Positions 19,691-31,209 of a stretch of 64,000 nucleotides of DNA are shown piece after piece. The notes under the pieces are model-generated. The model did no database searches. It had not been told where the DNA came from and was given only the letters and a program-made list of their open reading frames with translations. Source of the stretch: Conchocele bisecta (Eukaryota > Mollusca > Bivalvia > Lucinida > Thyasiridae); contig CM055271.1 in the NCBI GenBank assembly GCA_029237695.1, positions 85,476,208 to 85,540,207 on the forward strand. The letters run 5' to 3'. Every line of letters begins with the position of its first letter. The stretch's first letter is position 1. The position numbers were made by a program, and so were the translations under genes.

Positions 19691-21600
19691 GTCACAAAAT
19701 ACGCCCGTCGAATATGGGCCAGACAGCGAAGATGCAGAAATGTGAAGCTGTCACCAAGGCAAGAAACATTGATGAGAATTTGAAAGTCTATAGCATTATT
19801 TCTTCATCTCATTGTGCTAAACATGTATAATATTTTAGGCAGAGCTAGAAAAGTAGAGTGTAAAGTAGAAATGATAGGGAAACAATAATGTAGAAAAAAT
19901 GGCTAAGTTAAAAAGGTGATATTTTTGTTAAAAAATATTTTTTCGGCATAAAAACACCAAGGTGCACATCTTCAATATGTGTAGAAGACGTGTGTATAGT
20001 TTCAGAACGATCGAATGAACAGTTTCGGAGGAGTTGTGTACACAAACTCTGTACCGTATATAGAATTGCATAGAAAAATGTAGAAAAAATGGTTAAGTTA
20101 AAAAGGCGCTATTTTTGTTAAAAAATATTTTTTCGGCATAAAAACATTAAGGTGCACATCTTCAATATGTGTAAAAGACGTGTGTATAATTTCAGAACGA
20201 TCGACTGAACGGTTTCGGAGGAGGAGGAGTTGTGTACACAAACTCTGTACCGTATATAGAATTGTATAGAAAAATGTAAAAAAAATGGCTAAGTTAAAAA
20301 GGTGATTTTTTGTTTTTAAAAAAGTTTTGTTAAAAAATAATTTATGGCATAAAAACACAAAGGTGCACATCTTCAATATGTGTAGAAGACGTGTGTATAG
20401 TTTCAGAACGATCGACTGAACGGTTTCGGAGGAGTTGTGTACACAAACTCTGTACCGTATATAGAATTGTATAGAAAAATGTAGAAAAAATGGCAAAGTT
20501 AAAAAGGTGATATTTTTGTTAAAAAATATTTTTTCGACATATAAACACCAAGGTGCACATCTTCAATATGTGTAGAAGACGTGTATTGTATATAGAATTG
20601 TATAGAAAAATGTAGAAAAAATGACTAAGTTAAAAAGGCAATATTTTTGTTAAAAACTATTTTTTCAGCATAAAAACACCAAGGTGCACATCTCCAATAT
20701 GTGTAGAAGACGTGTGTATAGTTTCAGAACGATCGACTGAACGGTTTCGGAGGAGTTGTGTACACAAACTCTGTACCGTAAATAGAATTGTATAGAAAAA
20801 TGTAGAAAAAATGGCCAAGTTAAAAAGGTGATATTTTTGTTAAAAAATATTTTTTCGACATAAAAACACCAAGGTGCACATCTTCAATATGTGTAGAAGA
20901 CGTGTGTATAATTTCAGAACGATCGACTGAACGGTTTCGGAGGAGTTGTGTACACAAACTCTGTACCATATATAGAATTGTATAGAAAAATGTAGAAAAA
21001 ATGGCTAAGTTAAAAAGGTGATATTTTTGTTAAAAAATATTTTTTCGGCATAAAAACACCAAGGTGCACATCTTCAATATGTGTAGAAGACGTGTGTATA
21101 GTTTAAGAACGATCTACTGAACGGTTTCGGAGGAGTTGTGTACACAAACTCTGTACCGTATATAGAATTGTATAAAAAAATGTATAAAAAAATGGCTAAG
21201 TTAAAAAGGTTATATTTTTTTAAAAAATATTTTTTCGCCATAAAAACACCAAGGTGCACATCTTCAATATGTGTAGAAGACGTGTGCATAGTTTTAGATC
21301 GATCGACTCAAAGGTTTCGGAGGAGTTGTGTACACAAACTCTGTACCGTATATAGAAATGTATAGAAAAATGAGAAAANAGAAAAAATGGCTAAGTTAAA
21401 AAGGCGATATTTTTGTTAAAAAATATTTTTCGGCATAAAAACACCAAGGTGCACATATTCACTATGTGTAGAAGACGTGTGCATAGTTTCAGATCGATCG
21501 ACTGAACGGTTTCGGAGGAGTTGAGTACACGAACAATGCGCTTTTTCTTCAGCCGCCCGCCCGCCCAACCGCCTGCCCGCCGTGCGGTAAAACATAATAC
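19676..21600 (+). mobile_element. Pearl-like element with a 190-bp tandem array (about 8 units)
   Basis: Starts ATAAGAGTGCCGCAAGTCAC. From about 19880 to 21530 there are about eight units of about 190 bp (AAAAATGGCTAAGTTAAAAA, CACCAAGGTGCACATCTTCA, ACGGTTTCGGAGGAGTTGTG). One unit near 20580 is truncated. An undetermined base is at 21379. The right end is a (GCCC)n-like stretch (CCCGCCCGCCCAACCGCC) and GCGGTAAAACATAATACGTAC. Chance ORFs across it are repeats, not genes. Confidence 0.8.
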
Positions 21601-21783
21601 GTACCGTTTTTTAAAAACAGCCGTATAAAAATTAATGATGCAAGAGTTGTCATTCTTGTGCGCGACACACCTTTGGGTCGTGGTCTATGCATGTGTGAGG
21701 TTTAATGAAAATATTCCAAAGGGTGTTTGAGTTATGCTCCGGACACGAAATCAGTGAATGAAACAACAAAGGGAGATAAGTAA

Positions 21784-22200
21784 ACAAGAATTCCGCGGAA
21801 TGAAATGCCTCGCCTTGTCCCGCCTTGACCTCGAGCCTGGGCCCGAAAGCAATTTTCACTGACCCGAACATATTATACAATTATTGACTAGTGAGCCATA
21901 GAATTCAGATTATATTCTATGGCTCACTCGTCAATAATTGTTTTATTATATGATAATAGTCTGTATATAGCAATAATTGTTTTATTATATGATAATAGTC
22001 TGTATATAGCACTTACGACCTTATGCTACTAAACAAAAATTGAAAAAGAATTTGAAAAAAAAATGGAAAAAAGAAATGGATTTTTTTTTTAAAAATTAAA
22101 AATAACAAGAATTCCGCTGAATCAAATGTCTCGCCTTGTCCCGCCTTGACCTCGAGTCTGAGCCCGAAAGCAATTTTCACTGGCCTGTAATAAGTTAGTG
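21784..22200 (+). mobile_element. Two copies of the ACAAGAATTCCGC element
   Basis: Starts at 21784 and 22105: ACAAGAATTCCGCGGAAT (hairpin ATTCCGCGGAAT), then TCTCGCCTTGTCCCGCC and CAATTTTCACTG. The first copy holds a hairpin at about 21876-21947 (ATTATTGACTAGTGAGCCAT and inverse), followed by a 38-bp direct duplication (CAATAATTGTTTTATTATAT) near 21930 and 21970. A third copy begins the insertion at 41227. Confidence 0.65.
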
Positions 22201-22210
22201 TGGTCAGTTA

Positions 22211-22535
22211 TTGGTCAGTCTGCTGGACCTTCAGGTCGTGGTCTATGCATGTGTGAAGTTTCATGAAAATATTCCAAAGGGTGGTCGAGTTATGCTCAAT
22301 CAGTGCGCGAAACAAAAAGGGGAGATAACTCAAAAATTAGCTAGGCAAGAGTTGTCATTCTTGTGCGCGACACACCTTCGGGTCGTGGTCTATGCATGTG
22401 TGACGTTTCATGAAAATATTCCAAAGGATGTTCAAGTTATGCTCCGGACAAGAAGTGTCTGCGGCGGACGCGGCACGGTGTCAAACCCATAGTATCCCCC
22501 GACGAAGTCCGGGGATACAATAATAATAATAATGC
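22211..22535 (+). repeat. Core repeat units and an AAT microsatellite
   Basis: About 1.7 units of the 159-bp repeat (GGTCGTGGTCTATGCATGTG), then GCGGCGGACGCGGCACGGTG, a CCCCCGACGAAGTCCGGGG hairpin at 22496-22515, and (AAT)n at 22519-22533. Confidence 0.6.
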
Positions 22536-22812
22536 TCGCTGTTTTATTAACTACCAATTAATACACAGGGATCAATTTACAGGGCGAAGTGGGCGATTTT
22601 GTCTCCCTAAATGGTATCACTGCTCCCTATTTTGGGCTGAGGGAGAAGTTTTTCACTATATAAAATGGGAAGATTCCAGTCAAACAGCCACATTTCACCA
22701 ATTTATGGTGAAAACTTCTCCCTGTTTTGAAGGCCTAGATTGATCCCTGAATACTATTTATTTACGGAACATTTAGTTAATGTCAATCGGCTACCGACAT
22801 TTAAATTTGTAT
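22536..22812. other. 3' flank of the TRAF gene with an inverted repeat and a poly(A) signal
   Basis: On the minus strand an AATAAA lies at 22758-22763, about 50 bp past the TRAF stop, a fair poly(A) signal. Beyond it, AGGGATCAATTTACAGGG at 22568 and its diverged inverse near 22740, plus GGGAGAAGTTTTTCAC and GTGAAAACTTCTCCC, form the ends of a small fold-back element. Confidence 0.45.
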
Positions 22813-23498
22813 TTACGGAACATTGTGAAGAGGTTCAATTAACTCTTTGATGTCCACGGAAACTTTCACAAACATCGTGTCGTCTTCCAAGAACCCATTC
22901 GAAGGGTTTTGTAAATTATCCAGCCGAGTGAACAACGGACATCCACTCGCAATGTTCATGTCGGTAGTCGGCCGGCGAAACGACGAACTTGTTGGGTCGG
23001 GCCGAAAGGAATCAATTGCATGATCCAACCCCTCGTTCTGATTCACGAGACAAAACGAGACTCGCTGCTGAAACGGCCATTTCAGTATAGCATCATACTG
23101 GCCCCGCATTATGACGAAAAACAACGACAGATGCGACCCCTTTCCCATTCCATCGCCGTTCGGGTATAAACGGGCACACATTTTATATCCTCGACGGTTA
23201 GTAAAAAACGCAGGAGAATACAGGCTTATACTCTTGCCGTTCATCGCGTCTCGTTGCTTTTGGCGGAAATCTGTGATTTTCCATACGAGAGTGCCGTCGT
23301 AGCTCACATTCTCCATAGATGTAAAACGAATCTCGAATTCCGCCAGGGCAATATCTTTCAGGGCCAGACTCCGTTCCAGCGTTCGTATTTTTTGGGTATG
23401 CGTTGTGAGAGATTCTTCCAAAGCGCGTCTCTCATTCTCCATTTTCTCCACTTGAGTGATCACTTTATCCAATTCCCGATATAGGGTTGCCGCTATAC
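22813..23498 (-). CDS. TRAF3-like: TRAF family signalling adaptor, last exon (coiled coil plus MATH domain)
   Basis: The exon runs from 23498 (acceptor CCTTATTCCCAG/GT on the minus strand) to TAA 22813-22815. The first 60 or so residues are a coiled coil (LDKVITQVEKMENERRALEE, KIRTLERSLALKDIALAEF). The rest is a full MATH/TRAF-C domain: YDGTLVWKITDF, SLYSPAFFTNRRGYKMCARL, YPNGDGMGKGSHLSLFFVIM, RGQYDAILKWPFQQRVSF, DPTSSSFRRPTTDMNIASGC, EDDTMFVKVSVD. Known role: TRAFs bind receptor tails through MATH trimers and carry signals to NF-kB/MAPK. The pattern is closest to TRAF3-type as I recall. The coding frame has no break. Open frame upstream of 23498 is transposon-derived (element 23527-24192), not exon. 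Confidence 0.9.
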
Positions 23499-23526
23499 CT
23501 GGGAATAAGGAATTATTTTGTTTGTG

Positions 23527-24192
23527 GCTGTGATTGGAAACATGGGGCTTATGGGATTTGGTACCAGTGTAGCTCCTGATCAAATAGCACACTCCTGTAG
23601 GTTGATAACAAGCTACCGTGTTCATTGTAATAGTAGCCCCCTCTATAATAGTAGCCCCCCTCTATAATAGTAGCCCCTCTTTAATAGTAGCCCCCTCTTA
23701 GTAATAGTAGCCCCTCTATAATAGTAGCCCCCTCTATAATAGTAGCACCTCTATAATAGTAGCCCCTCTATAATAGTAGCCCCTCTATAATAGTAGCCCC
23801 CTCTATAATAGTAGCCCCTCTATAATAGTAGCCCCCTCTTAGTAATAGTAGCCCCTCTATAATAGTAGCCCCTTAGTAATAGTAGCACCCTCTTAGTAAT
23901 AGTAGCCCCCTCTTAGTATAGTAGCCCTCTTATGTTTTGAGTCACATTCTTGTAGTAAAGTCTGTGGTTTTATCCAATTAAAAAATTTAATGCCAAAACT
24001 AACTCGCATATCCCCGGTGTTTATTAGAATAGTTAATAAGAGTATATTGCTTATAACAAGCATGACAGATGTTTCATTAATGGAATGGTGAGCAGTGCAG
24101 ATCCTGATCAGACTGTGCGGATACACAGGCTGATCTGAATCTACACTGGTTGCAAAACCGATAAGCCCAATTTCTCTAGTCACAGCCACATT
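23527..24192. mobile_element. TIR element (family T) with an internal minisatellite
   Basis: The left end is GGCTGTGATTGGAAACATGG with GGGCTTATGGGATTTGGTAC; the right end, inverted, is GGGCTTATCGGTTTTGCAAC with TGTGGCTGTGACTAGAG. Inside lie inverted CAGTGTAG..CTGATC blocks, as in 30027-30244 and 47608-47717. It abuts the TRAF exon: the left end lies only 28 bp from the acceptor, on the intron side. Confidence 0.65.
23630..23935 (+). repeat. 19-bp minisatellite (about 16 units)
   Basis: Tandem TAATAGTAGCCCCCTCTA, with 17- to 21-bp variants (TCTTAGTAATAGTAGCCCC). No intact ORF; it lies within the family T element. Confidence 0.9.
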
Positions 24193-24277
24193 TACCGTGA
24201 TACCGTGAACAGCCTAACCACTGAACTGTAAACTTTAGTTTGTCACCAGTGTAGCCCTAGATCAGCCGTCACATCTG

Positions 24278-25198
24278 TCTAGTCTGATCACATCCACAGG
24301 CATTCGGCGTGTTTCGGCTTTCGTCATCGGTATAACTCTATGTATATATGAACAAGGCTTCTAACTTTGGTCGGACACGACCTCGTATCATAACAAAATA
24401 ACATGTTTAAAATTGTAATTTTCTATGCATTCTATGTATTTCTGCAGGATATCGATAATTCGCAAATGATCATATGAACTTGCCACTACAATATTGATGT
24501 TAGAGCCTTAAACACATTATTTCATTTGTTATGATACAAGGTTGTGTCCGACCTAGGCAAAGGAGCTGTAATTCGATATTATTTGCATAAATATGTTCTA
24601 ACTACATGTATCTAGTTTAGCAGATAACAATAATTCTCAAAGGAATATGTGCACTTTCCGTCAAAATACTCACATTAGTGTTAATAAAATGCAGATGATA
24701 CGAGGTCGTGTCCGACCAAAGTTAGAAGCCTTGTTCATTTTTTTATCAGGTAACCTGCCCTGCATTGACCGAATACGTACTGACTGATAACATATTGTTG
24801 AATCAGGCATTGACCTGATACAAACATCCGGGTTACAACGAAGTGAAAACTGACGTTCCATTGGTCGGATGATGTCACGTGACGTTACCGAATGACGTCA
24901 GTGTAATGACGCAACGTAAACAAGTCCTCGTTCTGTTCATATATAACGACGTCATATGTGGTCATTTTCGAGCATAAAACGTTACCTGATAAATAGAATA
25001 CCAGGCTAGTGTATATTGATATCAGGTTTATCAGGCTTGGCTCGGAAACGGTAGGATTTCCTCGGCAAGCCTCACAATTCCTACGCGTTTCCTAGCCTTG
25101 CCTGATAAACTTGATATCAAAAGACACTAGCCTGGTATTCTCTATATACAGTTACACCGATGAAAGCCGAAACACGCCGAATGCCTGTGATCATATCA
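24278..25198. mobile_element. Composite fold-back element with three nested inverted repeats
   Basis: Outer arms: CAGGCATTCGGCGTGTTTCGGC at 24299 and its inverse at about 25155-25190. Second pair: GGCTTCTAACTTTGGTCGGAC at 24356 and its inverse at about 24704-24732. Third: AGAATACCAGGCTAGTGTA at 24995 and its inverse near 25125-25143, with arms of about 65 bp including GATATCAGGTTTATCAGGC. No protein. Nesting suggests repeated insertion of related fold-back elements. Confidence 0.65.
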
Positions 25199-25322
25199 TA
25201 TATGACCAATCATCTCCGACATATTGTATAATGCTTGCTGTCGCGTTGACAAATCATCTGCGACACACCTAGCAGGCGGCAGATTACGTGTATGCGAAGG
25301 GGAATTAAATTGAAAAATTAAA

Positions 25323-25564
25323 CTTAACACTTAGACCGCTACACACAGCAATTGTCGTCCGCTGTTGCTTTTATATCCTGCCTTATTTCTCAATAAAAAC
25401 ATGGCTGGGCAGCACTTCAGAATCATTTCAAATGGAAATGATTCTAAAGTGCTGTCAAACCAAGTTTTAAATTATTCTAAAGTGCTGTCAAAGCATGTTT
25501 TTGATGATAAAAATAGAAAATAACAGCAGACGACAAAAAATTAAGATGGCGGTGTAAGGGTTAA
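25323..25564. mobile_element. Fold-back MITE with TTAA-type ends (family P1, copy 3)
   Basis: Ends CTTAACACTTAGACCGC and GCGGTGTAAGGGTTAA. The central palindrome is AGAATCATTTCAAATGGAAATGATTCT (about 25420-25447), followed by a partial duplication of one arm (TTCTAAAGTGCTGTCAAA twice). Confidence 0.7.
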
Positions 25565-26047
25565 AATACATGTTGGACAAAGATAGATAATGACAATACA
25601 AACCACATGCAGAAAACACATCCAAAATTATAATCCAATCAAAAGTTATACAAGTTTTCATAAATGTGCATTTTATATAAAAAAAATATTAAAAGTTGAA
25701 ACATTTTTTTTTTTAAATTGCAGTAAAACTGCTTAAAGGTCATAAGTTTATGAATAGAAAAATTAAATTTTTAATATATTTTGTAGAATGGTAGATACAT
25801 GTAATGACAATACAAACGACATGCAGAAAACCCCATGCAAAAATTATAACCCGATCAAAAGTTATGCAAGTTTTCATACTTGTGCATTTTGAGCAAATTT
25901 ATGCAATTTTTTCAAACAAAATTTTGAAAATTCCAAGAATGAAAGTTCTAATTAAAACAAAACAAATTCATTTTATTTCATCATGAATTATCAAGTTCAA
26001 GTAATAAAATAATGAGAGAAAAATCGCTTAGGACTTAATATAAACTA
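25565..26047 (+). repeat. 90-bp direct repeat in AT-rich DNA
   Basis: ATGACAATACAAACCACATGCAG at 25589 and a diverged copy at 25804, both running through AATCAAAAGTTAT.CAAGTTTTCATA. Spacing about 215 bp. No gene. Confidence 0.6.
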
Positions 26048-27257
26048 CACAAGAGTGCCGAAGGTATATATATATATACGCACGTCGAGGCAAGGCCAGT
26101 TAACAAGGGGAGATAAGTCACTGACAATTAATAGGGTTCTTGCCGTGATAAACATGTATATTGAATTTGGTCACGATCTGTCAAAATAAATAGGCTTCTT
26201 CATCTTGCCGTGATAAACATGTATACCAAATTTGTTTACGATCGGTGAGTAGAACTTGAGTTATTGCGTGGACAAGGATACAGAGTGCGAAGATTAACAA
26301 GAGTTGTCAGAGGACAACGAAGGGCGCCCGGTGGCAGCAAAGGAACCAAGGGCACATTTGAAAACACAACGTGCTGGAGAATGGAAACAAAATGTATGAG
26401 CCATTTACCAGAGCGTGTTAAGGTTTCGACCATACAAAGTATTGACCTTGACCCTGGGCTTAGCAGAGGTAGAGGACCCTTGGAGCAATGCGTAGGCCAT
26501 TTACCCGAGCGTTAAGGTTTCGGGATGCACAAAGTATGTGACCTTGACCCTGGGCTTAGAAGGGGCGGCACAGACGTGGATTTGTAACAGCGCAGTAGAG
26601 GACCCTTGGAGCAATGCGTGTGTGAAATATGAAGCAAATCCAAGCAAGGAAACAGAAAATATAGGCCATTTACCCGAGCGTCCGAGCGTTGAGGTTTCGA
26701 GATGCACAAAGTATGTGACCTTGACCCTGGGCTTAGAAGGGGCGGCATGGACGTGGATTTGCCACAGCGCAGTAGAGGACCCTTGGAGCAATGTGTGTGT
26801 GATATATGAAGCAAATTTAAGCAAGGAAACAGAAAATATAGGCCATTATAATTTTTGAAGACGGACAGACGGACGGACGAACGGATGCCTACGACGCTGA
26901 GGGTATGCCATAACCACTTCTTCCTTCGGAAGGAGCACTAAAAATGGCTTCCAAGGGTAGATAAGTGATCAGAAACTTTTCAAAATCAATAGACTTCTTT
27001 GTCTTGCCGTGATAAACATGAAAACCAAATTTGGTTACGAGCGATAAAGTAGAACTTGAGTTATTGCGTGGACAAGGATAGAGAAATTTAAAATGAAAAT
27101 TAAAAATGGCTGCCAAGGGAAGATAAGTATCGGAAATTTTTCAAAATCAATAGGCTTCTTTGTCTTGCCATGATAAACATGTATACCAAATTTAGTATCG
27201 ATTGGTGAAGTAGAACTTGAGTTATTGCGTGGACAAGGATACAGAGTGCGAACGTTA
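26048..27257 (+). mobile_element. Composite of pearl-like repeats
   Basis: Starts ACAAGAGTGCCGAAGG with a TATATATATATA run. Units of about 160 bp with GGCTTCTTCGTCTTGCCGTG-type and AACTTGAGTTATTGCGTGGA lie at 26100-26290, 26935-27100 and 27105-27255. A second start ACAAGAGTTGTCAGAGGACAAC is at 26297. Inside it, GACCTTGACCCTGGGCTTAG repeats of about 175 bp span 26370-26870. ACGGACGGACGGACG-like DNA and TCCTTCGGAAGGA precede 26940. Confidence 0.6.
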
Positions 27258-28901
27258 ACAAGAGCTGTAGGAGAACAGCATAGCTTGACTACGAGGGTTG
27301 TCGATGTACACATAGCTTGACAAAGAAGGTGGCTGCGGCCTGCATAAAATCCTTAACCAAGGTTGACTAAAAACATTAACCAAGGGAAATTAAGTAAGTA
27401 ATTCAAGGTTAAATGTAGGTCAATGTCAGATATAGGTCAGGGGTTGTTGATGTACATCACTAGGAGATGAAGTTGTCCAAGTATGGTTGCTGTAGGCCCA
27501 GGAGTATTCCATATACTAGCTTGGTTAAATGTAGGTCAATGTCAGATATAGGTCAGGGGTTGTTGATGTACATCACTAGGAGATGAAGTTGTCCAAGTAT
27601 GGTTGCTGTAGGCCCAGGAGTATTCCATATACTAGCTTGACTAAAAACCGTAACCAAGGGGAGATAACAAAGTAATCCAAGGATAAAAGTAGGTGAAGGT
27701 CAAATATAGGTCAGGGATTATTGATGTACATCACTAGGAGATGAAGTTGTCCAAGTATGGTTGATGTAGGCCCAGAAGTATTCCATATACAAGGCTGACT
27801 ATAAACATTAACCAAGTAATTCAAGGTTAAATGTAGGTGAAGGTGAAATAAAGGTCAGGGGTTATTGATGTACATCCTATGAGAAAAGGTTATCCAAGTA
27901 TGGTGTCTGTATGTACAATAGTATTCCATCTACAAGCTTGACTAAAAACCTTAACCAAGGTTGAGTAAAAACCTTAACCAAGGGGTATTAAGTAAGTAAT
28001 TTAAGGTTAAATGTAGGTCAAGGTCAAATATAGGTCAGGGGTTGTTGATGTACATCACTAGGAGATGAAGTTGTCCAAGTATGGTTGGTGTAGGGCCAGG
28101 AGTATTGCATCTACAAGCTTGACTAAAAACGTTAACCAAGGGGAATTAAGTAAGTAATTCAAGAGGAAATGTAGGTCAAGGTCAAATATAGATCAGGGGT
28201 TGTTGATGTACATCACTAGGAGATGAACTTGTCCAAGTATGGTGGTGTAGGGCCAGTAGTATTCCATTATAGAAGGTGACTAAAAACCTTAACCAAAAGG
28301 AATTAAGTAAGTAATTGAAGAGGAAATAATTGCAGGTCAAGGTCAAATATAGATCAGGGGTTATTGATGTACATACCTATGAGAAAAGGTTGTCAAAGTA
28401 TGGTGTCTGGATGCACAATAGTATTCAATGTACAAGCTTGACAAAAAAACCTTAACCAAGGTTGAATAAAAACCTTAACCAACGGAATTAAGTAAGTAAT
28501 TCAAGAGGAAATGTAGGTCAAGGTCAAATATAGATGAGGGGGTTATTGATGTGCATCACTAGGAGATGAAGTTGTCCAAGTATGGTGGGTGTAGGGCCAG
28601 TAGTATTGCATATACAAGCTTGACTAAAAACCTTAACCAAGGTTGACTAAAAACCTAACCAAGGGGAAGGGGAATTAACCAAGTAATTCAAGAGGAAATG
28701 TAGATCAAGGTCAAATATAGATCAGGGGTTATTGATGTACATCACTAGGAGATGAAGTTGTCCAAGTATGGTGGATGTAGGGCCAGTAGTATTCCATATA
28801 AAAGGTTGACTAAAAACCTTAACCAAGGCGTGACGGTGACGCCGACGCTGATGCCGGGGTGACAACATAAGCTCTACTTATTCTTCGAATAGTCGAGCTA
28901 A
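27258..28901 (+). mobile_element. Pearl-like element with a 158-bp array (about 9 units) and hairpin end
   Basis: 5' end ACAAGAGCTGTAGGAGAACAGC (hairpin). From about 27345 to 28832 there are about nine units with GATGTACATCACTAGGAGAT (27452, 27569, 27730, 28049, 28208, 28547 and 28738, plus two diverged). The 3' end is GGTGACGCCGACGCTGATGCC, then TTATTCTTCGAATAGTCGAGCTAAAA at 28876-28901. It is a complete version of the element seen in part at 17016-17925. Confidence 0.78.
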
Positions 28902-29215
28902 AAATGGCCGCCAAGGGGAGACAAGTCATCGGAAATTTTTCATAACCAATAGGCTTTTTCGTCTTGCCATGATAAACATGTATACCGAATTTGGTTACGA
29001 TCGGTGAAGTATAACTTGAGTTATTGCGTGGACAAAGATACAGAGTGCGAAAATAAAAAATGGCTGCCAAGGGGAGATAAGTCATTGGAAAATCAATAGG
29101 CTTCTTCGTCTTGCTGTGGTAAACATGTATACCAAATTTGGTCACAATCAGTCAAGTAGGACTCTAGTTATTGCGTGGACAAGCTGTGCCTGCCCGCCAG
29201 CCCGCCCGTACAAGA
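28902..29215 (+). repeat. Two more ~160-bp core units
   Basis: TGGCCGCCAAGGGGAGACAAG (28903) and TGGCTGCCAAGGGGAGATAAG (29060), each followed by GGCTT.TTCGTCTTGC and AACTTGAGTTATTGCGTGG. They end in GCCCGCCAGCCCGCCCGTAC. Confidence 0.6.
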
Positions 29216-30026
29216 TGAATACATAATACGTCCCATTTTTTCAAACAATTTCCCCACGTTAAATCCCCATAGACTGTCTATGGGGATTTAACATGGGGAA
29301 GTTTTTTCCAATTTCCAAAATCATTCGTTTTTCGACTCCTCGATCTCCACTTCTTTTTTCCCCATGTTAAATTCCCATAGAGAACTAATTTTTCATAATA
29401 AAATCAATATTTGACCAAATTTCTCTAAATAAAAAGAAGGCTCATTCTTAAATTTTGCTAAAATTTAATATTATCCCAAAAAATATTAGTTTTTGCATTG
29501 TTTATATGGCCATACAATTTGGGCAGGTTTCGTGAAACCGACAGTAACTATTTATTTGGCACATTTTATAACAGTAGAAACGGGGATTATGCCACGTCTT
29601 GCTCAGACATCCAGCAGCCGATTTCACCAAAATTGCAAAGTATACTTTGAGGGAGAAATTTTTAATTTGAGGGCAAATTTATTAATTTTTACTATATACT
29701 GAATTTAATACATTATCAGAGCCATTTGGCTGTGATAATGTAATAAATTCAGTATACTAATTCTGCATACTTTTAATCATCAAATATATGCAGCTGTTAA
29801 TTCTATATGAAATAATCCATTTCGGGAAAATTAAATGATTACTCCCTCAAAGTACACTTTGCTAGATAAGTATGCTTTGCAATTTTGGTGAAATAGACTA
29901 CTGATAAGCTTTATGTCTAACACGAGGCCACAAAATCCCTGATATTTGCCCGATTCGCCACAATTGTCCGTGATTATATTTTTGTCACTGGTAAATGTAT
30001 TTGCTATATTATGCACTTGATAGTAT
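29216..30026. mobile_element. Fold-back sequences without a gene
   Basis: The hairpin CCCCACGTTAAATCCCCATA / inverse is at 29252-29299. A second, larger inverted pair has TTTCACCAAAATTGCAAAG at 29623 and its inverse near 29875-29893, with a near-perfect inner palindrome ACTGAATTTAATACATTATC at 29697-29752. No gene is supported. Confidence 0.55.
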
Positions 30027-30244
30027 GTGACTGTGACTGGAGAAATGGGGCTTATGGGTTTTGTAACCAGTGTAGATCCAGACCAGACTGATCAGGATCT
30101 GCACTGTTCGCCATTCCATCAATGAAACACCGTTCATGTTGCTAACAAGCAATATAGATCGTTATCAGGCTACGTGAGTGTTATTTGATCTGGAGCTACA
30201 CTGGTTCCAAATCCCATAAGCCCTGTTTGTCCAGTCACAGCCAC
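30027..30244. mobile_element. TIR element (family T), complete copy
   Basis: Left TGTGACTGGAGAAATGGGGC then TTATGGGTTTTGTAACCAG; right inverse CCCATAAGCCCTGTTTGTCC then AGTCACAGCCACA. Internal GATCCAGACCAG..CTGATCAGGATC. Length 218 bp. Confidence 0.72.
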
Positions 30245-30437
30245 ATATTGTGTTGCGGTATGAATGCCATACAATTTCATAAGACACGGTGAAACATTTT
30301 TGATATCCTGTCAATACGACCTAATCACTGCGTATGAATATGTGCGGTTGTCATGCTAGTCGATTCTCTGATTTTGAGGATGCAGCTGGGGTTATTTTTT
30401 GCATTTTAAAGCTATTTGTAGTGTTGACGGGATAAAT

Positions 30438-30582
30438 AGAACAGTAGTTTAGTGCCGTGAATGGGAAAAAAATATCTGGCGCGGCACGGAAACGGGATGG
30501 GCTCGGCAGAGCCTCGCCCATCCCATTTCCTAAGCCTTGCCAGATATTTTTCCCATTCACGGCACTAACCTACTATTCTCTA
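30438..30582. mobile_element. Fold-back element (family F2, copy 2)
   Basis: Arms AGTGCCGTGAATGGGAAAAA / inverse and GGGATGGGCTCGGCAGAGCC centre; about 65-bp arms with few mismatches. Sister of 15851-15996. Confidence 0.75.
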
Positions 30583-30584
30583 TA

Positions 30585-30738
30585 ACCCTTACAATGCTGA
30601 ATTAAATTTTATTGTCTTCCGTTTTTCGTGTTTTTTTTTCAGTTTTCATTTTTCTCTCAAAACAGGATTGAATTGACTATACTTTACACCCATTGGAAAT
30701 GTTTCTAAAGTGTTGTCAAACCATGTTTTTATTGAGAA
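30585..30738. mobile_element. MITE family P1, copy 4, cut by another element
   Basis: Left end ACCCTTACAATGCTGAATTAAA; arm TTGGAAATGTTTCTAAAGTG up to ATTGAGAA, where ACAAGAGTGCCGCC begins. The right half is missing, so the pearl-like insertion is younger. Confidence 0.6.
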
Positions 30739-31209
30739 ACAAGAGTGCCGCCGGTCACAAAATACGCCTGTCGAGGGACTGACTGACAGAAAGCTGTTGA
30801 AGGAGCTGATTACACAAACTGTATACCCTAGACAGGATTGTATGCAAAGGTGTGGGAAAATGACTAAGTTGAAAAAGGCCGTATTTTTTCTGAAGAAAAA
30901 AAAATGTTTGTCATGAAAACACATTGGTGCACATATGTTCAAGAAGATGTGTGCAAAGCTTCAGATCCATTGACTGAAAGCTGTCGGACGAGTTGATAAG
31001 GCCGTGTTTTTGTGAGAAAAAAAATGTATTTGTCAGAAAAATACCATGGTGCACATGTTCAATATGTGTAGAAGACATGTGTAAAACCTCAGGTTGATTG
31101 ACAGAAAGCTGTCAGAGGAGTTGATTACACAAACTCTATATCCTATACACGATTGTATGTAAACGTGTGGACAAAATGGCCAAGTTGTCAAGGCCGTATT
31201 TTTGTGAAC
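30739..31209 (+). mobile_element. Pearl-like element, diverged relative of 19676-21600
   Basis: Start ACAAGAGTGCCGCCGGTCAC, then two to three units with GGCCGTATTTTT, CATTGGTGCACATATGTTC and TTACACAAACT.TATACCCTA. Same order of blocks as the 190-bp array but much more diverged. Confidence 0.6.

Noticed and set aside
20098..21365. ORFs of 70-130 codons in the 190-bp array
   Set aside because: Period of the ORF equals the tandem repeat; no domain and stops in sister units.
23499..23625. N-terminal extension of the TRAF ORF (MNTVACYQPTGVCYL...)
   Set aside because: The DNA is the terminal repeat of a family T element, and a good splice acceptor lies at 23499-23501.
26501..26858. Overlapping 100-residue ORFs on both strands
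   Set aside because: They lie in 175-bp core repeats; the repeated peptide is a by-product.
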